Of a stretch of DNA of 64,000 nucleotides, positions 1-9,546 are shown piece after piece (position 1 is the stretch's first letter; each line of letters starts with the position of its first letter). The translations under genes and the position numbers were made by a program. Source of the DNA: Spirochaetia bacterium. GTDB taxonomy: Bacteria > Spirochaetota > Spirochaetia > Treponematales > Rectinemataceae. The notes under the pieces are model-generated. The model saw nothing but the letters and a program-made list of their open reading frames with translations. It searched no databases and was not told where the DNA came from. The stretch covers positions 106,943-170,942 of the forward strand of contig JARKOY010000024.1 of NCBI GenBank assembly GCA_029975555.1, given 5' to 3'.

Positions 1-1303
1 TGTGGCCTTTCCGCACGAGGCCATCGTGATGGTGCATCTTGAGGAGCGCCTCCACCTGCGCCATGGTGTCGAGATCGACGCCGACCAGAATGAGTAAGGA
101 GGTGCCGCCCAGCAGATACGCCATCTGGCTCGGGAAATTGAAGAGCCGCTGCACCACCGTCGGAATGAGCGCAATGACGGCAAGGTACAGCGATCCCGGC
201 AAGATGATGCGGTTGAGCACCCTCGTGAGGTACTCTTCCATCTTTTCGCTCCTGATCCCAGGAATGGAGCCGCCGTTCTCCCGGATATTCTTGGAAATCT
301 CCTGTGGATTCAACGTCACCTGCGTGTAGAAGTACGCAAAGAAGATGATGAACACCACGTAGAAGAAATTGTACCAGAAGCCGTCCGGTCTGAGCCAGTA
401 GGAAAAATCCCTCAGCCATTTCGCCTGAACGCCGAAACTCTGGGCTATCTGCAGGGGAAAGGTCAGAAGGCTCGACGCGAAAATGACGGGGATGACGCCC
501 GACGGATTGATCTTGAAGGGGATATACGTATTCTGCGCGCCGTACATCCGCCGCCCCACAATGCGCTTCGCATAGTTGACCGGTATTTTTCGCTGCCCCT
601 GCTGCTCGAGCACGACGAGCGCCACCACGGCGACAAACATGATGAGTACGACGATGGCGTACACCGCGTTGATTTCGCCCATCTGAATCTTCTTGATGAG
701 CTCGTAGGTGGCGTTCGGCAGGCGCGCCACGATGCCGGCAAAAATCAAAAGCGAAATACCGTTGCCGATGCCGCGCTTGGTGATCTGTTCACCGATCCAG
801 ACCAAGAACATCGTGCCCGTGGTGACGGTGAGAACCGCAATAATCGTATAGAGCGTACGGTTGGACATCGCGATCGCATTGGGAATGCGGTCCGCCCATA
901 CGGTCACGGAGAAGCTCTGGATGATGGCGACCACGATGGTTCCGAGCCGCGTCCAGCGCGAAATTTTGCGCCGCCCACCCTCTTCTTCAGCGATGCTCTT
1001 GAGCTTCGGAAAGATGACGATCAACAGCTGCATGATGATCTGCGCGCTGATGTAGGGCATGACTCCCATCATGAAGAGCGAGAAATTCTTGAATGCGCCA
1101 CCTGCGAAGAAATCGAGGTAATCGGTGATGCCGCCAGTGCCGCTGCTGGACTGTTGCGCGAAATATGACTGCAACGCGCTCGCATTGATGCCTGGGATGG
1201 GCAAGAAAGCGCCCAAGCGAAAAATTGCGAGCCAGAACAGAGTAAAGAATATCCTATCCTTCAGTTCTTTGACTCTGAAAATATCGACGAGTGTACCAGC
1301 CAT
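1..1303 (-). CDS. secY: Preprotein translocase subunit SecY (3' end cut by window edge)
   Basis: SecY is the channel subunit of the SecYEG translocon in the inner membrane and passes unfolded proteins through or into the membrane. The reading frame starts at ATG 1303 and stays open for 434 codons to the window edge. The N-terminus MAGTLVDIFRVKELKDRIFF, the first membrane segment ending in FRLGAFLPIPGIN and the GVMPYISAQIIMQLL segment are typical SecY. The last visible residues (VDLDTMAQVEALLKMHHHDG) match the usual SecY C-terminus, so only a few codons should be missing. It is the last visible gene of the spc part of the ribosomal operon, 19 nt after rplO, the normal bacterial position. Confidence 0.97.
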   Translation of the reverse strand, partial: MAGTLVDIFRVKELKDRIFFTLFWLAIFRLGAFLPIPGINASALQSYFAQQSSSGTGGITDYLDFFAGGAFKNFSLFMMGVMPYISAQIIMQLLIVIFPKLKSIAEEEGGRRKISRWTRLGTIVVAIIQSFSVTVWADRIPNAIAMSNRTLYTIIAVLTVTTGTMFLVWIGEQITKRGIGNGISLLIFAGIVARLPNATYELIKKIQMGEINAVYAIVVLIMFVAVVALVVLEQQGQRKIPVNYAKRIVGRRMYGAQNTYIPFKINPSGVIPVIFASSLLTFPLQIAQSFGVQAKWLRDFSYWLRPDGFWYNFFYVVFIIFFAYFYTQVTLNPQEISKNIRENGGSIPGIRSEKMEEYLTRVLNRIILPGSLYLAVIALIPTVVQRLFNFPSQMAYLLGGTSLLILVGVDLDTMAQVEALLKMHHHDGLVRKGH

Positions 1304-1322
1304 TCGCTCCTGCCTTTATTAC

Positions 1323-1796
1323 TCACTTGTCTGCCGAGGAGCCGGTTGCGGCGGGCACTTCCACCTTGCCGCCAGCGGCTTCGATTTTCGCCTTCGCACC
1401 AGAAGAGACCGCATCGACGCTCAGGGTGAGCGCGACGCTGATCTTACCTTCGCCGAGGACCTTGACGGGCAGTTCAGGCTTCCGCACGAGCCCCTTTTGA
1501 AACAGGGCTACGGTGTCGACCGTGTCGCCGGCCTGAAATTTGCCCTCGATGTCGCGGAGATTCACGATCTGGTATTCCTTGCGGAAGGGATGATTGGAAA
1601 AACCGCGGCCTGGCAGGCGCCGGTAGAGAGGCATCTGTCCACCTTCAAAGCCGGGATAGGTCTTTCCGCCCGAACGCGACTGCTGTCCCTTATTGCCGCG
1701 ACCAGCCGTCCCACCGGAGCCCGAGCTGTCCCCTCTGCCGACGATGTGTTTCTTCTTGTTCGCGCCTTCCGGGGCGTGGAGATTGAAATCAGCCAT
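1323..1796 (-). CDS. rplO: Large-subunit ribosomal protein L15
   Basis: L15 is a late-assembling 50S protein. The predicted 157-residue product starts [16 protein letters not shown] and has the expected Gly/Arg/Ser-rich N-terminal extension (about residues 20-45, RGDSSGSGGTAGRGNKGQQS) that threads into 23S rRNA, followed by the GQMPLYRRLPGRGF segment. I chose ATG 1796 because it overlaps the rpmD stop as ATGA, a sign of translational coupling; a GTG one codon upstream is also possible. secY follows after 19 nt. Confidence 0.97.
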   Translation of the reverse strand: MADFNLHAPEGANKKKHIVGRGDSSGSGGTAGRGNKGQQSRSGGKTYPGFEGGQMPLYRRLPGRGFSNHPFRKEYQIVNLRDIEGKFQAGDTVDTVALFQKGLVRKPELPVKVLGEGKISVALTLSVDAVSSGAKAKIEAAGGKVEVPAATGSSADK

Positions 1797-1978
1797 CACT
1801 CCACCTCCTTGGTCTCAACTAGATGCCGCACCTTATTCACCATACCAAGAATTTGCGGACTTGCTTCCTTGATAGTACTCGAACCAATTTTCCGCAGCCC
1901 CAGACAGCGGACCGTCGCGCGCGCCTTCGGCTTCTGACCGATGGTACTGCGAACCAATGTTATCTGAATTCTGGCCAT
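1796..1978 (-). CDS. rpmD: Large-subunit ribosomal protein L30
   Basis: L30 is a small 50S protein that many bacterial lineages lack; here it is present as a 60-residue product starting [19 protein letters not shown]. The GLRKIGSS segment (about residues 27-34) is the family core that contacts 23S rRNA. The ATG at 1978 lies 2 nt after the rpsE stop and the gene overlaps rplO by ATGA, so the three are translated as a coupled block. The length equals the bacterial norm. Confidence 0.96.
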   Translation of the reverse strand: MARIQITLVRSTIGQKPKARATVRCLGLRKIGSSTIKEASPQILGMVNKVRHLVETKEVE

Positions 1979-1980
1979 GA

Positions 1981-2493
1981 TCAACTCCACATGTCTTTGA
2001 GCGTCTTGCCCCGGTTCTTCGCCACTTCCTGGGCATCGAGCAGCTGGCTGAGACCGGAGAATACAGCCCTCACTACGTTGACGGCTGTTCGTGAGCCGAC
2101 ACACTTAGAAAGGATATCGACGTAGCCCGCACATTCCATGATGGCACGCACGGGGCCGCCTGCGATGACGCCCGAACCGGGGCAGGCCGGCTTAATGTAC
2201 ACCGTCGTCGCCTTGTATTTGCCCGTCACTTCATGGGGCAGCGTGCCTTTCTTCAGGGGCACGGCGACCATCGCGCGTTTCGCCTTTTCGACACTCTTGC
2301 GGATCGCCTCGGTGACGTCGTTCGCCTTGCCGAACCCGAATCCGACGTGACCCTGCTTGTCGCCGACGACTGTCAATGCGGAGAAAGAAAACCTTCGGCC
2401 GCCTTTTACGACTTTGGCGGTCCTGTTCAGCTGAATTAGCTTTTCGGTGTAGCCTTCCTGCACACCAGAATCTTCTCTTCTCGTTTTTTCCAC
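1981..2493 (-). CDS. rpsE: Small-subunit ribosomal protein S5
   Basis: S5 helps keep decoding accurate at the 30S A site. The 170-residue product has the N-terminal S5 double-stranded RNA-binding fold (about residues 20-85, with [20 protein letters not shown] and [10 protein letters not shown]) and the C-terminal domain from about residue 95 ([20 protein letters not shown]). The N-terminal 15 residues are more charged than usual. It sits between rplR and rpmD in the standard spc order, 9 nt after rplR. Confidence 0.97.
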   Translation of the reverse strand: MEKTRREDSGVQEGYTEKLIQLNRTAKVVKGGRRFSFSALTVVGDKQGHVGFGFGKANDVTEAIRKSVEKAKRAMVAVPLKKGTLPHEVTGKYKATTVYIKPACPGSGVIAGGPVRAIMECAGYVDILSKCVGSRTAVNVVRAVFSGLSQLLDAQEVAKNRGKTLKDMWS

Positions 2494-2502
2494 AACCGCC
2501 CC

Positions 2503-2868
2503 CTAGAATGTAATGCCGGCTTTTCTAACACCATCGGCGATCGCCTTCACGACGCCGTGGTACTTGTAGCCGTTTCTGTCGAACACTACCTGGGTAATGC
2601 CTTTTTCCAGGAGCCGTTTGCCGAGTTCTTCGCCGATCGTCGCGCCGGTCTGGACGGTGGGCCGAAGGCTGCGGAACTGCTGTTCCATCGTCGACACGCT
2701 CGCGAGCGTGTGCCCCGCCACATCGTCGATCGCCTGCACATAGAGGTGGAGGTTCGACCGGAACACGGACAGGCGCGGCTTCTCCGCGGTACCCGCGAGG
2801 GTCTTGCGGACGTGGGCCCGGCGTTTTTCGCGCCGGCGGATCTTATCTGATAGTTCTCTTACGCTCAT
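2503..2868 (-). CDS. rplR: Large-subunit ribosomal protein L18
   Basis: L18 binds 5S rRNA and mounts it on the 50S subunit with L5. The 121-residue product has the usual basic N-terminus ([18 protein letters not shown]) followed by [18 protein letters not shown], the family signature, and a C-terminal GNGYKYHG-like stretch ([19 protein letters not shown]). It lies 10 nt after rplF and 9 nt before rpsE in the spc block. Confidence 0.97.
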   Translation of the reverse strand: MSVRELSDKIRRREKRRAHVRKTLAGTAEKPRLSVFRSNLHLYVQAIDDVAGHTLASVSTMEQQFRSLRPTVQTGATIGEELGKRLLEKGITQVVFDRNGYKYHGVVKAIADGVRKAGITF

Positions 2869-2878
2869 GCTCTCTGCC

Positions 2879-3421
2879 TCACTTCACGCCGGTCTTGCCG
2901 ACTTTCCTGCGGATTCTCTCTTCTTCGTAGCGGATGCCCTTTCCCTTATAAGGCTCAGGCCCGCGGAGAGACCGCACTTCACTGGCAAACTTGCCGACTT
3001 TGGCACGATCGATGCCTTCGATGACAATCCTCTGTCCGTTCTGTTCGACGGAAACCTTGAGACCTTCGGGAATCACCGCGGCGACGTCGGTCGAATATCC
3101 GATGCTGAGCACCAGGAGGTTGCCCTGAACTTCGGCGCGATACCCGACGCCGCTCACCACCAGCGCGCGCTTAAACCCTTGCGTCACGCCGATGACCATA
3201 TTGTTGAGCAAACTGCGATACAGTCCGTGGTATGCTCTCGCCTGCTTGGAATCATTCTTGCGCTCCACGACCGCAGCGCCATCTTTGACGGCAATCGTAA
3301 CGTCGGGGCGGTATTCCTGAGAAAGCCTGCCCTTCGGTCCCTCCACGTGGAAGACCGTCGGTTCGACAGTCACTTTCACACCCTGTGGGATCACAACAGG
3401 CCGCATTCCAATTCTCGACAT
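2879..3421 (-). CDS. rplF: Large-subunit ribosomal protein L6
   Basis: L6 is a 50S protein near the factor-binding site, made of two duplicated alpha/beta domains. The 180-residue product starts [17 protein letters not shown], and the second domain ends with the conserved C-terminal segment [18 protein letters not shown] (about residues 148-165). Length and both domains are normal. It follows rpsH by 14 nt. Confidence 0.97.
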   Translation of the reverse strand: MSRIGMRPVVIPQGVKVTVEPTVFHVEGPKGRLSQEYRPDVTIAVKDGAAVVERKNDSKQARAYHGLYRSLLNNMVIGVTQGFKRALVVSGVGYRAEVQGNLLVLSIGYSTDVAAVIPEGLKVSVEQNGQRIVIEGIDRAKVGKFASEVRSLRGPEPYKGKGIRYEEERIRRKVGKTGVK

Positions 3422-3435
3422 ACGTGTACCTCGCC

Positions 3436-3834
3436 TTACCAGACCGTGCAGATGAGCTCGCCGCCGACTTGCTTCTCCACGGCTTTCCTGCCGGTGATGA
3501 CGCCATCGGAAGTCGAAACGATCATGATTCCATAGCCATTGAGAATGCGCGGCATGTCGCGGTATCCGGTATAGACGCGACGCCCCGGCTTGGAAACCTT
3601 ACTCAGCCCATGGATGATGGGGTTGTTCTCCTCGTCATACTTGAGGAAAATGCGGATAAAATTCTGCCCCTCGGTCTGAATCTTCTTAAAATTCTTGATA
3701 TAGCCCTCGGTCTTGAGTATCTTCACGATCTCAAGTTTGAGCTTGGAAGTCGGGATGTCGACCTTCTCATGCCGGGCCATATTTGCGTTCCGGATTTTAG
3801 TCAGCATGTCCGCAATGGGATCAGATACGCTCAT
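3436..3834 (-). CDS. rpsH: Small-subunit ribosomal protein S8
   Basis: S8 binds the central domain of 16S rRNA early in 30S assembly; in enterobacteria it also represses the spc operon by binding its mRNA. The 132-residue product begins [20 protein letters not shown] and ends with the family signature [17 protein letters not shown], including the conserved Ser/Thr-Ser pair in the rRNA-binding loop. It lies 9 nt after rpsN. I cannot tell from sequence whether feedback control exists here. Confidence 0.97.
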   Translation of the reverse strand: MSVSDPIADMLTKIRNANMARHEKVDIPTSKLKLEIVKILKTEGYIKNFKKIQTEGQNFIRIFLKYDEENNPIIHGLSKVSKPGRRVYTGYRDMPRILNGYGIMIVSTSDGVITGRKAVEKQVGGELICTVW

Positions 3835-3843
3835 TGCACCCTC

Positions 3844-4029
3844 CTACCAGCTCGATTTCGTCACGCCCGGCAATTTGCCTTCGGAAGCGAGCTTCCGGAA
3901 GCAAATGCGGCACATATCGAATTTTCTCATATAGCCGCGCGGGCGGCCGCAGATTTTGCACCGACGGACCAGACGAGTCGAATATTTTGGCGTCTTCAAC
4001 GCCTTCAGAATCATCGCTTTTCGAGCCAT
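3844..4029 (-). CDS. rpsN: Small-subunit ribosomal protein S14, zinc-binding type
   Basis: S14 is a 30S head protein. This 61-residue form is the short zinc-binding type: Cys24, Cys27, Cys40 and Cys43 (CKIC and CRIC) form the zinc ribbon. The long, zinc-free S14 found in many proteobacteria is about 100 residues, so this variant points to a zinc-dependent 30S. It lies between rplE and rpsH, 11 nt from rplE. The C-terminus [11 protein letters not shown] is typical of the short type. Confidence 0.97.
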   Translation of the reverse strand: MARKAMILKALKTPKYSTRLVRRCKICGRPRGYMRKFDMCRICFRKLASEGKLPGVTKSSW

Positions 4030-4040
4030 GTACGCCTTCC

Positions 4041-4601
4041 TTATTTCCTGAAGGGCATGCCCAATCTGGCAAGAAGGCTCTTCGCCTCCGTGTCAGTCTC
4101 GGCTGTTGTCACAATCGAGACGCTAAGCCCCATAACTTTCTCGATCTTGTCGAAATCAATCTCCGGGAAAATGATCTGCTCGGTAAGGCCAAGGGTGTAG
4201 TTGCCATGACCGTCGAATCCGTTCGGATTGACGCCACGGAAATCCTTGACGCGGGGGAGCGCGACGTTCATGAGCCTGTCGAGGAATTCCCACATCTGGT
4301 TTCCCCTGAGCGTGACGCGGGCGCCGATCTCCTGGCCTTTGCGGATCTTGAAGTTTGCGATGGACTTCTTCGCCTTCGTCTTGACCGCATGCTGGCCAGT
4401 GATGGTTTCGATGTCGCTGATCGCGGCATCGAGCAGCTTCTTGTTCTCGCGCGCCTCGCCGACCCCCATCGACACGATGACTTTCACGAGTCGGGGCACC
4501 TGCATCATGGACGTGTAGCCGAGCTCTTTGAAGAGCTCAGGCGCCACCTTTTCGCGGTAGAGTTTCTTAAGTCGGGGGATATACACTTTCGCTTGCGCCA
4601 T
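4041..4601 (-). CDS. rplE: Large-subunit ribosomal protein L5
   Basis: L5 binds 5S rRNA together with L18 and contacts the P-site tRNA elbow. The 186-residue product has [16 protein letters not shown] (about residues 34-49) and the central [19 protein letters not shown] signature, ending with the conserved C-terminal [12 protein letters not shown] chose ATG 4601, which overlaps the rplX stop as ATGA; an upstream in-frame start at 4619 would add six residues inside rplX. Confidence 0.96.
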   Translation of the reverse strand: MAQAKVYIPRLKKLYREKVAPELFKELGYTSMMQVPRLVKVIVSMGVGEARENKKLLDAAISDIETITGQHAVKTKAKKSIANFKIRKGQEIGARVTLRGNQMWEFLDRLMNVALPRVKDFRGVNPNGFDGHGNYTLGLTEQIIFPEIDFDKIEKVMGLSVSIVTTAETDTEAKSLLARLGMPFRK

Positions 4602-4921
4602 CAGAGGACCTCCCCGCATTTTCTGCAGACTCGCTTCGTCTGGCCATCGACGATCTTGTAGCCAGCGCGGACGGGCTTATTGCACTTCTTGCACACGATC
4701 ATCACGTTCGAGATGTGAAGCGGTGCTTCGACTTCCACGATGCCGCCGCGGTCGGTCTGCGATCTCTTTTTCATGGCCTTCTTCACCATGTTGATCCCCG
4801 ACACGATCACGCGGCCCTTCTCACGGTCGATCTTGAGGATCTTCCCCTGTTTGCCCCGATCCTTGCCGGCGATAACCTGGACAAGGTCTTCTCTTCGAAG
4901 TTTGTATTTTGCATTCGCCAT
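4601..4921 (-). CDS. rplX: Large-subunit ribosomal protein L24 with C-terminal zinc knuckle
   Basis: L24 starts 50S assembly by binding the 5' end of 23S rRNA through its KOW domain (residues about 8-40, [19 protein letters not shown]). The 106-residue product carries a C-terminal CXXC pair set, Cys77/Cys80 and Cys99/Cys102 (CKKC, CRKC), a zinc-binding tail found in a subset of bacterial L24 proteins. Together with zinc-type S14 this points to an ancestral Zn-binding ribosomal protein set. ATG 4921 was chosen; five extra codons upstream are possible. Confidence 0.96.
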   Translation of the reverse strand: MANAKYKLRREDLVQVIAGKDRGKQGKILKIDREKGRVIVSGINMVKKAMKKRSQTDRGGIVEVEAPLHISNVMIVCKKCNKPVRAGYKIVDGQTKRVCRKCGEVL

Positions 4922-4932
4922 CTTCAAACTCC

Positions 4933-5301
4933 TCACAAGACCTCAGGGGCGAGAGAGATGATTTTCATGTAATCCTTCTCGCGCAGTTCACGCGCAACCG
5001 GCCCGAAGATGCGCTTGCCTTTCGGGTTTTTGTTCGCATCGATGATCACGCACGCGTTGTCATCGAACCTGATATAGGTGCCATCGGGCCGCTTGTATTC
5101 CTTGTGCGTCCGCACGACGACCGCCTTTTCCACCGCCCCTTTCCTGATCGCCGAGTTGGGCAGTGCGGTCTTCACCGCGACGACGATGATGTCTCCCACG
5201 CTCGCATATCTCCGTCGCGTACCCCCGAGGACCTTGATGCACTGAACGGTCTTCGCACCTGAGTTGTCGGCGACATTCAGCATGCTTTCTACCTGAATCA
5301 T
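4933..5301 (-). CDS. rplN: Large-subunit ribosomal protein L14
   Basis: L14 sits at the 30S-50S interface and forms part of bridge B8. The 122-residue product starts [20 protein letters not shown], the invariant family N-terminus, and ends [17 protein letters not shown]. Length is exactly that of typical bacterial L14. It lies 11 nt before rplX and 16 nt after rpsQ. Confidence 0.98.
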   Translation of the reverse strand: MIQVESMLNVADNSGAKTVQCIKVLGGTRRRYASVGDIIVVAVKTALPNSAIRKGAVEKAVVVRTHKEYKRPDGTYIRFDDNACVIIDANKNPKGKRIFGPVARELREKDYMKIISLAPEVL

Positions 5302-5317
5302 AACCTACTCCCGCTCG

Positions 5318-5590
5318 TTATTTCGCCCGCTCGACGATTTCGACAAGCCGCCACCGCTTTTCCCGCGACAAGGGCCTGCATTCGACCACCGAAACGGTAT
5401 CGCCGACATGCGCTTCGTTGTGCTCGTCGTGGGCTTTTACGCGCTTCGTCCTGTTGACATACTTTCTGTAGAGGGGGTGGAGCTTGCGCATAATAATTTC
5501 GACAACGATGGTTTTGTCATTCTTGTCCGAAACTACGATGCCTTGAAGAACAAGCTTGCCCTCAGTCATTTTCTGGATATTGGTATCCAC
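5318..5590 (-). CDS. rpsQ: Small-subunit ribosomal protein S17
   Basis: S17 is an OB-fold protein that binds the 5' domain of 16S rRNA. The 90-residue product shows [18 protein letters not shown] (about residues 15-32), then [20 protein letters not shown], and the closing [20 protein letters not shown] signature. It lies 18 nt after rpmC in the S10 block. Confidence 0.97.
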   Translation of the reverse strand: MDTNIQKMTEGKLVLQGIVVSDKNDKTIVVEIIMRKLHPLYRKYVNRTKRVKAHDEHNEAHVGDTVSVVECRPLSREKRWRLVEIVERAK

Positions 5591-5608
5591 GTTCCGTCTC
5601 CTGAAGAA

Positions 5609-5815
5609 TTATGCCTTCTTCGCGGCGCCGCTGCGCTGGGCCTCGGCGATCCTCGTTTCGATCCGCGCGATTTGGCGGCGGAGATTTCTCTTCTCGAGAG
5701 GATTCTCGACGTGCCCGACCACCATCTGGAATCGAAGGTCAAAATATTTCTTTCTCAGCTCGCTGCGCTTGACGAGCAGCTCTTCCAGCTTCATATCCTT
5801 GAACGAATTCTTCAT
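5609..5815 (-). CDS. rpmC: Large-subunit ribosomal protein L29
   Basis: L29 is a helical-hairpin protein at the peptide exit tunnel, part of the docking site for SRP and trigger factor. The 68-residue product MKNSFKDMKLEELLVKRSEL is followed by LRFQMVVGHVENPLEKRNLR, the family signature. ATG 5815 is used; a GTG nine bases upstream overlaps rplP and would add three residues. Confidence 0.95.
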   Translation of the reverse strand: MKNSFKDMKLEELLVKRSELRKKYFDLRFQMVVGHVENPLEKRNLRRQIARIETRIAEAQRSGAAKKA

Positions 5816-5820
5816 GGCGA

Positions 5821-6237
5821 TCACTCCGTTTCCGCGCGCACCGCGAATCTGGTCTTCACGGGGAGCTTAGAGCCAGCGAGGCGCATAGCCTCTTCTGCCA
5901 CTTTCGGCTCGACGCCGGAAAGCTCGAACAACACGGTGCCCGGCTTGACCACCGCAACCCAATACTCCGGGCCAGGCTTACCGCGTCCCATGCGGGTCTC
6001 GGCCGGCTTCTTGGAATACGGCTTGTCCGGAAAGATGCGAATCCACATCTTGCCACCGCGCTTGATGTAACGGTTGAGCGCGATACGGGCAGCCTCGATC
6101 TGACGGTTCGTAATCCAGTGCGGCTCCAGGCTCACGAGGCCATAGTCGCCGAACGCGATGGTATTGCCCGAATGCGCCTCTCCGTGGATTCGACCGCGCT
6201 GCTGCTTTCTGTGTTTTACTCTCTTCGGTAACAGCAT
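5821..6237 (-). CDS. rplP: Large-subunit ribosomal protein L16
   Basis: L16 lies at the base of the 50S central protuberance and helps position A-site tRNA. The 138-residue product starts [20 protein letters not shown] and contains [20 protein letters not shown] and [15 protein letters not shown], all family signatures. It follows rpsC by 3 nt and precedes rpmC by 5 nt, so coupling is likely. Confidence 0.98.
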   Translation of the reverse strand: MLLPKRVKHRKQQRGRIHGEAHSGNTIAFGDYGLVSLEPHWITNRQIEAARIALNRYIKRGGKMWIRIFPDKPYSKKPAETRMGRGKPGPEYWVAVVKPGTVLFELSGVEPKVAEEAMRLAGSKLPVKTRFAVRAETE

Positions 6238-6240
6238 AGA

Positions 6241-7071
6241 TTAGCTCCTTGCCTCACCTTCCGCTTGGTCTGCTTCAGGTTTGGGGTTGGGTCTGCGTTC
6301 ACCTCGTTCGGAGCGCTCTCCGCGCTCATGGCGCTCACGCCGTTCCTGACCGCCCTCCCTGCGCTCTCCGCGAGCATCGCCCGCGGTCTCCCGCCGCGAC
6401 CTCTTCGCGAGCTGGCCAGCATCTTCGTTCTTATCCTGGGTATACACCATACCCTGATAAATCCAAACCTTCACACCGATCTTTCCGAAGGTGGTGTCTG
6501 CTTCCGCAAACCCATAGTCGATATCGGCACGGAGGGTGTGCAGGGGAATTCGACCATCCTTAAGCTCTTCGGTGCGCGACATGTCGGCGCCGCCGAGGCG
6601 GCCAGAAAGCCTAACCTTGCAGCCCTGCGCCCCTGCCTTCAGCGCGTTCTGAATTGCGGACTTCATAGCCCTGCGGAAGGACTGCCTGTTTTCGAGCTGA
6701 CGGGCAATATTCTGGGCGACAATCTGGGCATTGGTGTCGACTTTCTTGATCTCTTTGATCTTGATCTGCAGCTTTTTCTGCGTGATCTTCTGAATCTCGG
6801 CGCCGATCTTGTCGATGTTCGCCCCTTTGGTCCCGATGAGGACGCCTGGACGCGCGCTGTGAATCACGATGGTGACGCGCTGCGGATGGCGGATGATCTC
6901 GATTTCGGAGATGTCCGCGCCCTTGGTTTCCGGCAGCTCGAGGAGACGGCGACGGATCGCAAGATCTTCGTGAAGGGTTTTCGCATACTCACGGGGTTCG
7001 ACGTACCAGTGCGAACTCCAGTCCTTGTTGATGCCGATTCTCAATCCAATCGGACTTACTTTCTGACCCAC
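6241..7071 (-). CDS. rpsC: Small-subunit ribosomal protein S3 with long Arg/Glu-rich tail
   Basis: S3 lies at the mRNA entry side of the 30S and takes part in helicase activity and mRNA recognition. The first ~215 residues are a normal S3: N-terminal [20 protein letters not shown], a KH domain with [20 protein letters not shown] (about residues 72-91), and the C-terminal domain with [20 protein letters not shown]. Residues from about 218 on form an extra low-complexity tail rich in Arg, Glu and Gly (repeated [14 protein letters not shown]). The tail makes the protein 276 residues, longer than the common 210-235. It overlaps nothing; rplV lies 1 nt upstream. Confidence 0.97.
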   Translation of the reverse strand: MGQKVSPIGLRIGINKDWSSHWYVEPREYAKTLHEDLAIRRRLLELPETKGADISEIEIIRHPQRVTIVIHSARPGVLIGTKGANIDKIGAEIQKITQKKLQIKIKEIKKVDTNAQIVAQNIARQLENRQSFRRAMKSAIQNALKAGAQGCKVRLSGRLGGADMSRTEELKDGRIPLHTLRADIDYGFAEADTTFGKIGVKVWIYQGMVYTQDKNEDAGQLAKRSRRETAGDARGERREGGQERRERHERGERSERGERRPNPKPEADQAEGEARS

Positions 7072-7072
7072 C

Positions 7073-7441
7073 TTACGCCTCCGTCTTCTTGCCGATTTCG
7101 TCGACGATGCACGAGATGTGGCACATGCGTCTCAGCTGCATATCAGCCCTGCCTCGGGCACGAAACCAAACCCTTTTAAGCCTCGGTCCCTCATCGATGC
7201 GCAGCTCTTTGATGTAGAGCATATCCTCGCCGAGCTTGCGATTCTTGTTCAGAGCATTTGCAGCCGCGGAGGAAACCACCTTGCGGATCAGTCTGGCGCC
7301 CTTGTGCGGCATATTTTCAAGGATGGCCATGGCTTCGACGTACGGCTTGGCGCGAACGAGATCGGCGACCGGGCGCACCTTGAAAGGCGAAGCGATCAGC
7401 CATTTCGACGTGGCTCTATAGCCAGTTTTTGTATTCGCCAT
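7073..7441 (-). CDS. rplV: Large-subunit ribosomal protein L22
   Basis: L22 lines the peptide exit tunnel; its beta-hairpin loop forms the constriction with L4. The 122-residue product starts [20 protein letters not shown] and contains [18 protein letters not shown] and the loop region [23 protein letters not shown] 7441 matches the family start; an open frame extends 31 codons further upstream into rpsS and is not used. The gap to rpsC is 1 nt. Confidence 0.97.
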   Translation of the reverse strand: MANTKTGYRATSKWLIASPFKVRPVADLVRAKPYVEAMAILENMPHKGARLIRKVVSSAAANALNKNRKLGEDMLYIKELRIDEGPRLKRVWFRARGRADMQLRRMCHISCIVDEIGKKTEA

Positions 7442-7451
7442 TTCAGCACCC

Positions 7452-7733
7452 CTACTTCTTCTCGGCTTTCTTGTCGCTCCCGGCGTGCCCACGGAAGACA
7501 CGGGTGGGAGCGAATTCGCCGAGCTTGTGGCCAACGAGGTTCTCCGTCACATAGACGGGTATCCACGTCTTGCCGTTATATACAGAGATTGTCTGGCCGA
7601 CCATTTCGGGAATGATGGTCGATGTGCGGGAGTAGGTCTTGATAAGTTTCTTCTCCCCCGCCCTGCTCATCTCGATTACCTTCTTGTACAGGCTCTTCTC
7701 GATGAAGGGCCCTTTCTTCACGGACCTAGACAC
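7452..7733 (-). CDS. rpsS: Small-subunit ribosomal protein S19
   Basis: S19 is a 30S head protein that contacts S13 and the 50S. The 93-residue product [20 protein letters not shown] is followed by [20 protein letters not shown] and [16 protein letters not shown], all diagnostic. It lies between rplB (17 nt) and rplV (10 nt). Confidence 0.98.
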   Translation of the reverse strand: MSRSVKKGPFIEKSLYKKVIEMSRAGEKKLIKTYSRTSTIIPEMVGQTISVYNGKTWIPVYVTENLVGHKLGEFAPTRVFRGHAGSDKKAEKK

Positions 7734-7750
7734 GGGTTTACTCCTCTATC

Positions 7751-8581
7751 TCACTTGCGCCGCTTGACGATGAAGCGGCTCGACGGCTTGTGTGGATCAC
7801 GGGTCTTATAGCCCTTCGCCGGCTGACCCCACGGAGATACAGGCTGTTTGTATCCCTTGCCTCGCCCTTCTCCACCACCGTGCGGATGGTCGACCGGGTT
7901 CATGACGGTACCGCGCACGGTCGGTCTGATGCCGAGCCAGCGCGTACGTCCCGCCTTCCCAATCCGCTCATTCATGTGCTCATCGTTGCCCACCTGGCCG
8001 ACGGTCGCCATACACTTTTTGAACACCATGCGCTGCTCGCCCGACGGCAGCCTGAGCACGACATAGTCGCCTTCCTGGGCAGCGATGAGCGCGCTCACGC
8101 CTGCGGAGCGGGCGAGCTGTCCGCCGCGCCCGAGCGTCAGCTCGACATTGTGCACGGTGAAGCCGACCGGGATCTTCTCCAGCGGAAGGGCGTTGCCAAT
8201 CTCTGGCGCGGCGCCGGGGCCCGACAGAATGGTCTGACCGACCTTAAGCCCCTTCGGGCTGAGAATGTAGCGCTTTTCCCCATCCGCATAGGTAATGAGG
8301 GCGATGTTCGCGCTGCGGTTGGGATCGTACTCGATGCTGGTCACCTTGCCCGGCACTCCGAACTTGTCACGCCTGAAATCGATGACTCTGTATCGACGCT
8401 TGTGGCCGCCGCCGTGGTGTCGCACTGAGATGCGACCGTTCGAAGCCCTGCCGCCCGTGCTCTTCTTGCCCACAGTGAGCGACTTGACCGGCCGGTTCTC
8501 TTTGCTCGTGAGCTCTTCGTTGATCACCTGCACACGGTGGCGGAGTCCAGGCGTTACAGGTCTAAATGTTCTGATCGCCAT
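7751..8581 (-). CDS. rplB: Large-subunit ribosomal protein L2
   Basis: L2 is one of the oldest 50S proteins and is needed for subunit association and peptidyl transfer. The 276-residue product has [20 protein letters not shown] (about residues 37-56), the OB/SH3 domains and the C-terminal [20 protein letters not shown], which contains the conserved histidine next to the peptidyl transferase centre. Length is typical. It follows rplW by 16 nt. Confidence 0.98.
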   Translation of the reverse strand: MAIRTFRPVTPGLRHRVQVINEELTSKENRPVKSLTVGKKSTGGRASNGRISVRHHGGGHKRRYRVIDFRRDKFGVPGKVTSIEYDPNRSANIALITYADGEKRYILSPKGLKVGQTILSGPGAAPEIGNALPLEKIPVGFTVHNVELTLGRGGQLARSAGVSALIAAQEGDYVVLRLPSGEQRMVFKKCMATVGQVGNDEHMNERIGKAGRTRWLGIRPTVRGTVMNPVDHPHGGGEGRGKGYKQPVSPWGQPAKGYKTRDPHKPSSRFIVKRRK

Positions 8582-8597
8582 AGTTCTTCCTCACTCC

Positions 8598-8882
8598 TCA
8601 TGCGCCTTCGAACACTCTGATCGTCTCGCCCTTCTGGAGCCTGACAATCGCCTTTTTCCACTCCGCAGTGCGCCCAAGCCTGCCACGCAGCCGTTTCGGC
8701 TTCGAGGTGACGTTGATCACTTTGCAGCTTACGGGGTGCACACCGAAGGTCTTGGCAACGGCCTCCATGATCATCGGCTTCGTCGCCCTAGGGTCAACTT
8801 TGAAGATGTACTGGCCCATTTCGCGCATGATATTGCTCTTCTCGGAGAGCACCGGCTCAATAAGAATCGCATCATATTCCAT
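8598..8882 (-). CDS. rplW: Large-subunit ribosomal protein L23
   Basis: L23 sits at the tunnel exit and is the main docking site for trigger factor and SRP. The 94-residue product starts MEYDAILIEPVLSEKSNIMR and has the characteristic YIFKVDPRATKPMIMEAVAK and VKVINVTSKPKRLRGR-like stretch (CKVINVTSKPKRLRGRLGRT). It lies 2 nt after rplD and 16 nt before rplB. Confidence 0.97.
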   Translation of the reverse strand: MEYDAILIEPVLSEKSNIMREMGQYIFKVDPRATKPMIMEAVAKTFGVHPVSCKVINVTSKPKRLRGRLGRTAEWKKAIVRLQKGETIRVFEGA

Positions 8883-8884
8883 AC

Positions 8885-9532
8885 TCAGCTCTCCTTCGTC
8901 ACGCCGGCGTAGAACTCATTGAGCTTCGCCGAAGCACCTTCCATCATGATGACTCTGCGGGCATAGAAAAGATCATGCGCGCGCAGACGATTGTAGGTGA
9001 GGTAGCTCAACCAGGGAATGTTCCTGGCAGCGCGCTTCACCATGGGATCGTCATCCCTGAGGATGAGGACCGTCCTCTCAGGGATCTTGACGTCGACCAC
9101 ATTCGCGAGCACCTTCAGAAGGTCCTTCGTCTTTCCGGACTCGACGGTAAAGTCCTCCACGATCGAAACGAGGCCGTCCTGAACTTTCAGGCTCAAAATA
9201 GTCTTCAGCGAAAGCTGTTTTTCTTTGCGCGGAAGCGAATAGGAATAATCTCTGGGCTTCGGCCCAAAAGAGATGCCGCCGCCGACATAGATGTTCGACT
9301 TCAAATCGCCGTGGCGAGAACGACCGCCACCCTTCTGGGCAAACGGCTTACGATTGGTCCCATGGACCTCGCCGCGATCCTTCGTCGACGCGGTGCCCAC
9401 GCGAGCATTCGCAAGCTCGTTGTTCACCGCATACCAAATAACGTCCTCATTGATTGGCAATCCGAAGACGGCATCGGACAGCTCAATTGTTCTGAGCTCT
9501 TTCCCGCTCAGGGAAATTACTTTGCCTTCCAT
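8885..9532 (-). CDS. rplD: Large-subunit ribosomal protein L4
   Basis: L4 lines the peptide tunnel with L22; in E. coli it also represses the S10 operon. The 215-residue product shows DRGEVHGTNRKPFAQKGGGR (about residues 52-71), the tunnel-loop signature, then RHGDLKSNIYVGGGISFGPK and LNEFYAGVTKES at the end. It follows rplC by 14 nt. I see no clear E. coli-like S10 leader, so autogenous control is unproven. Confidence 0.97.
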   Translation of the reverse strand: MEGKVISLSGKELRTIELSDAVFGLPINEDVIWYAVNNELANARVGTASTKDRGEVHGTNRKPFAQKGGGRSRHGDLKSNIYVGGGISFGPKPRDYSYSLPRKEKQLSLKTILSLKVQDGLVSIVEDFTVESGKTKDLLKVLANVVDVKIPERTVLILRDDDPMVKRAARNIPWLSYLTYNRLRAHDLFYARRVIMMEGASAKLNEFYAGVTKES

Positions 9533-9546
9533 ACAGTCCTCCGCCT

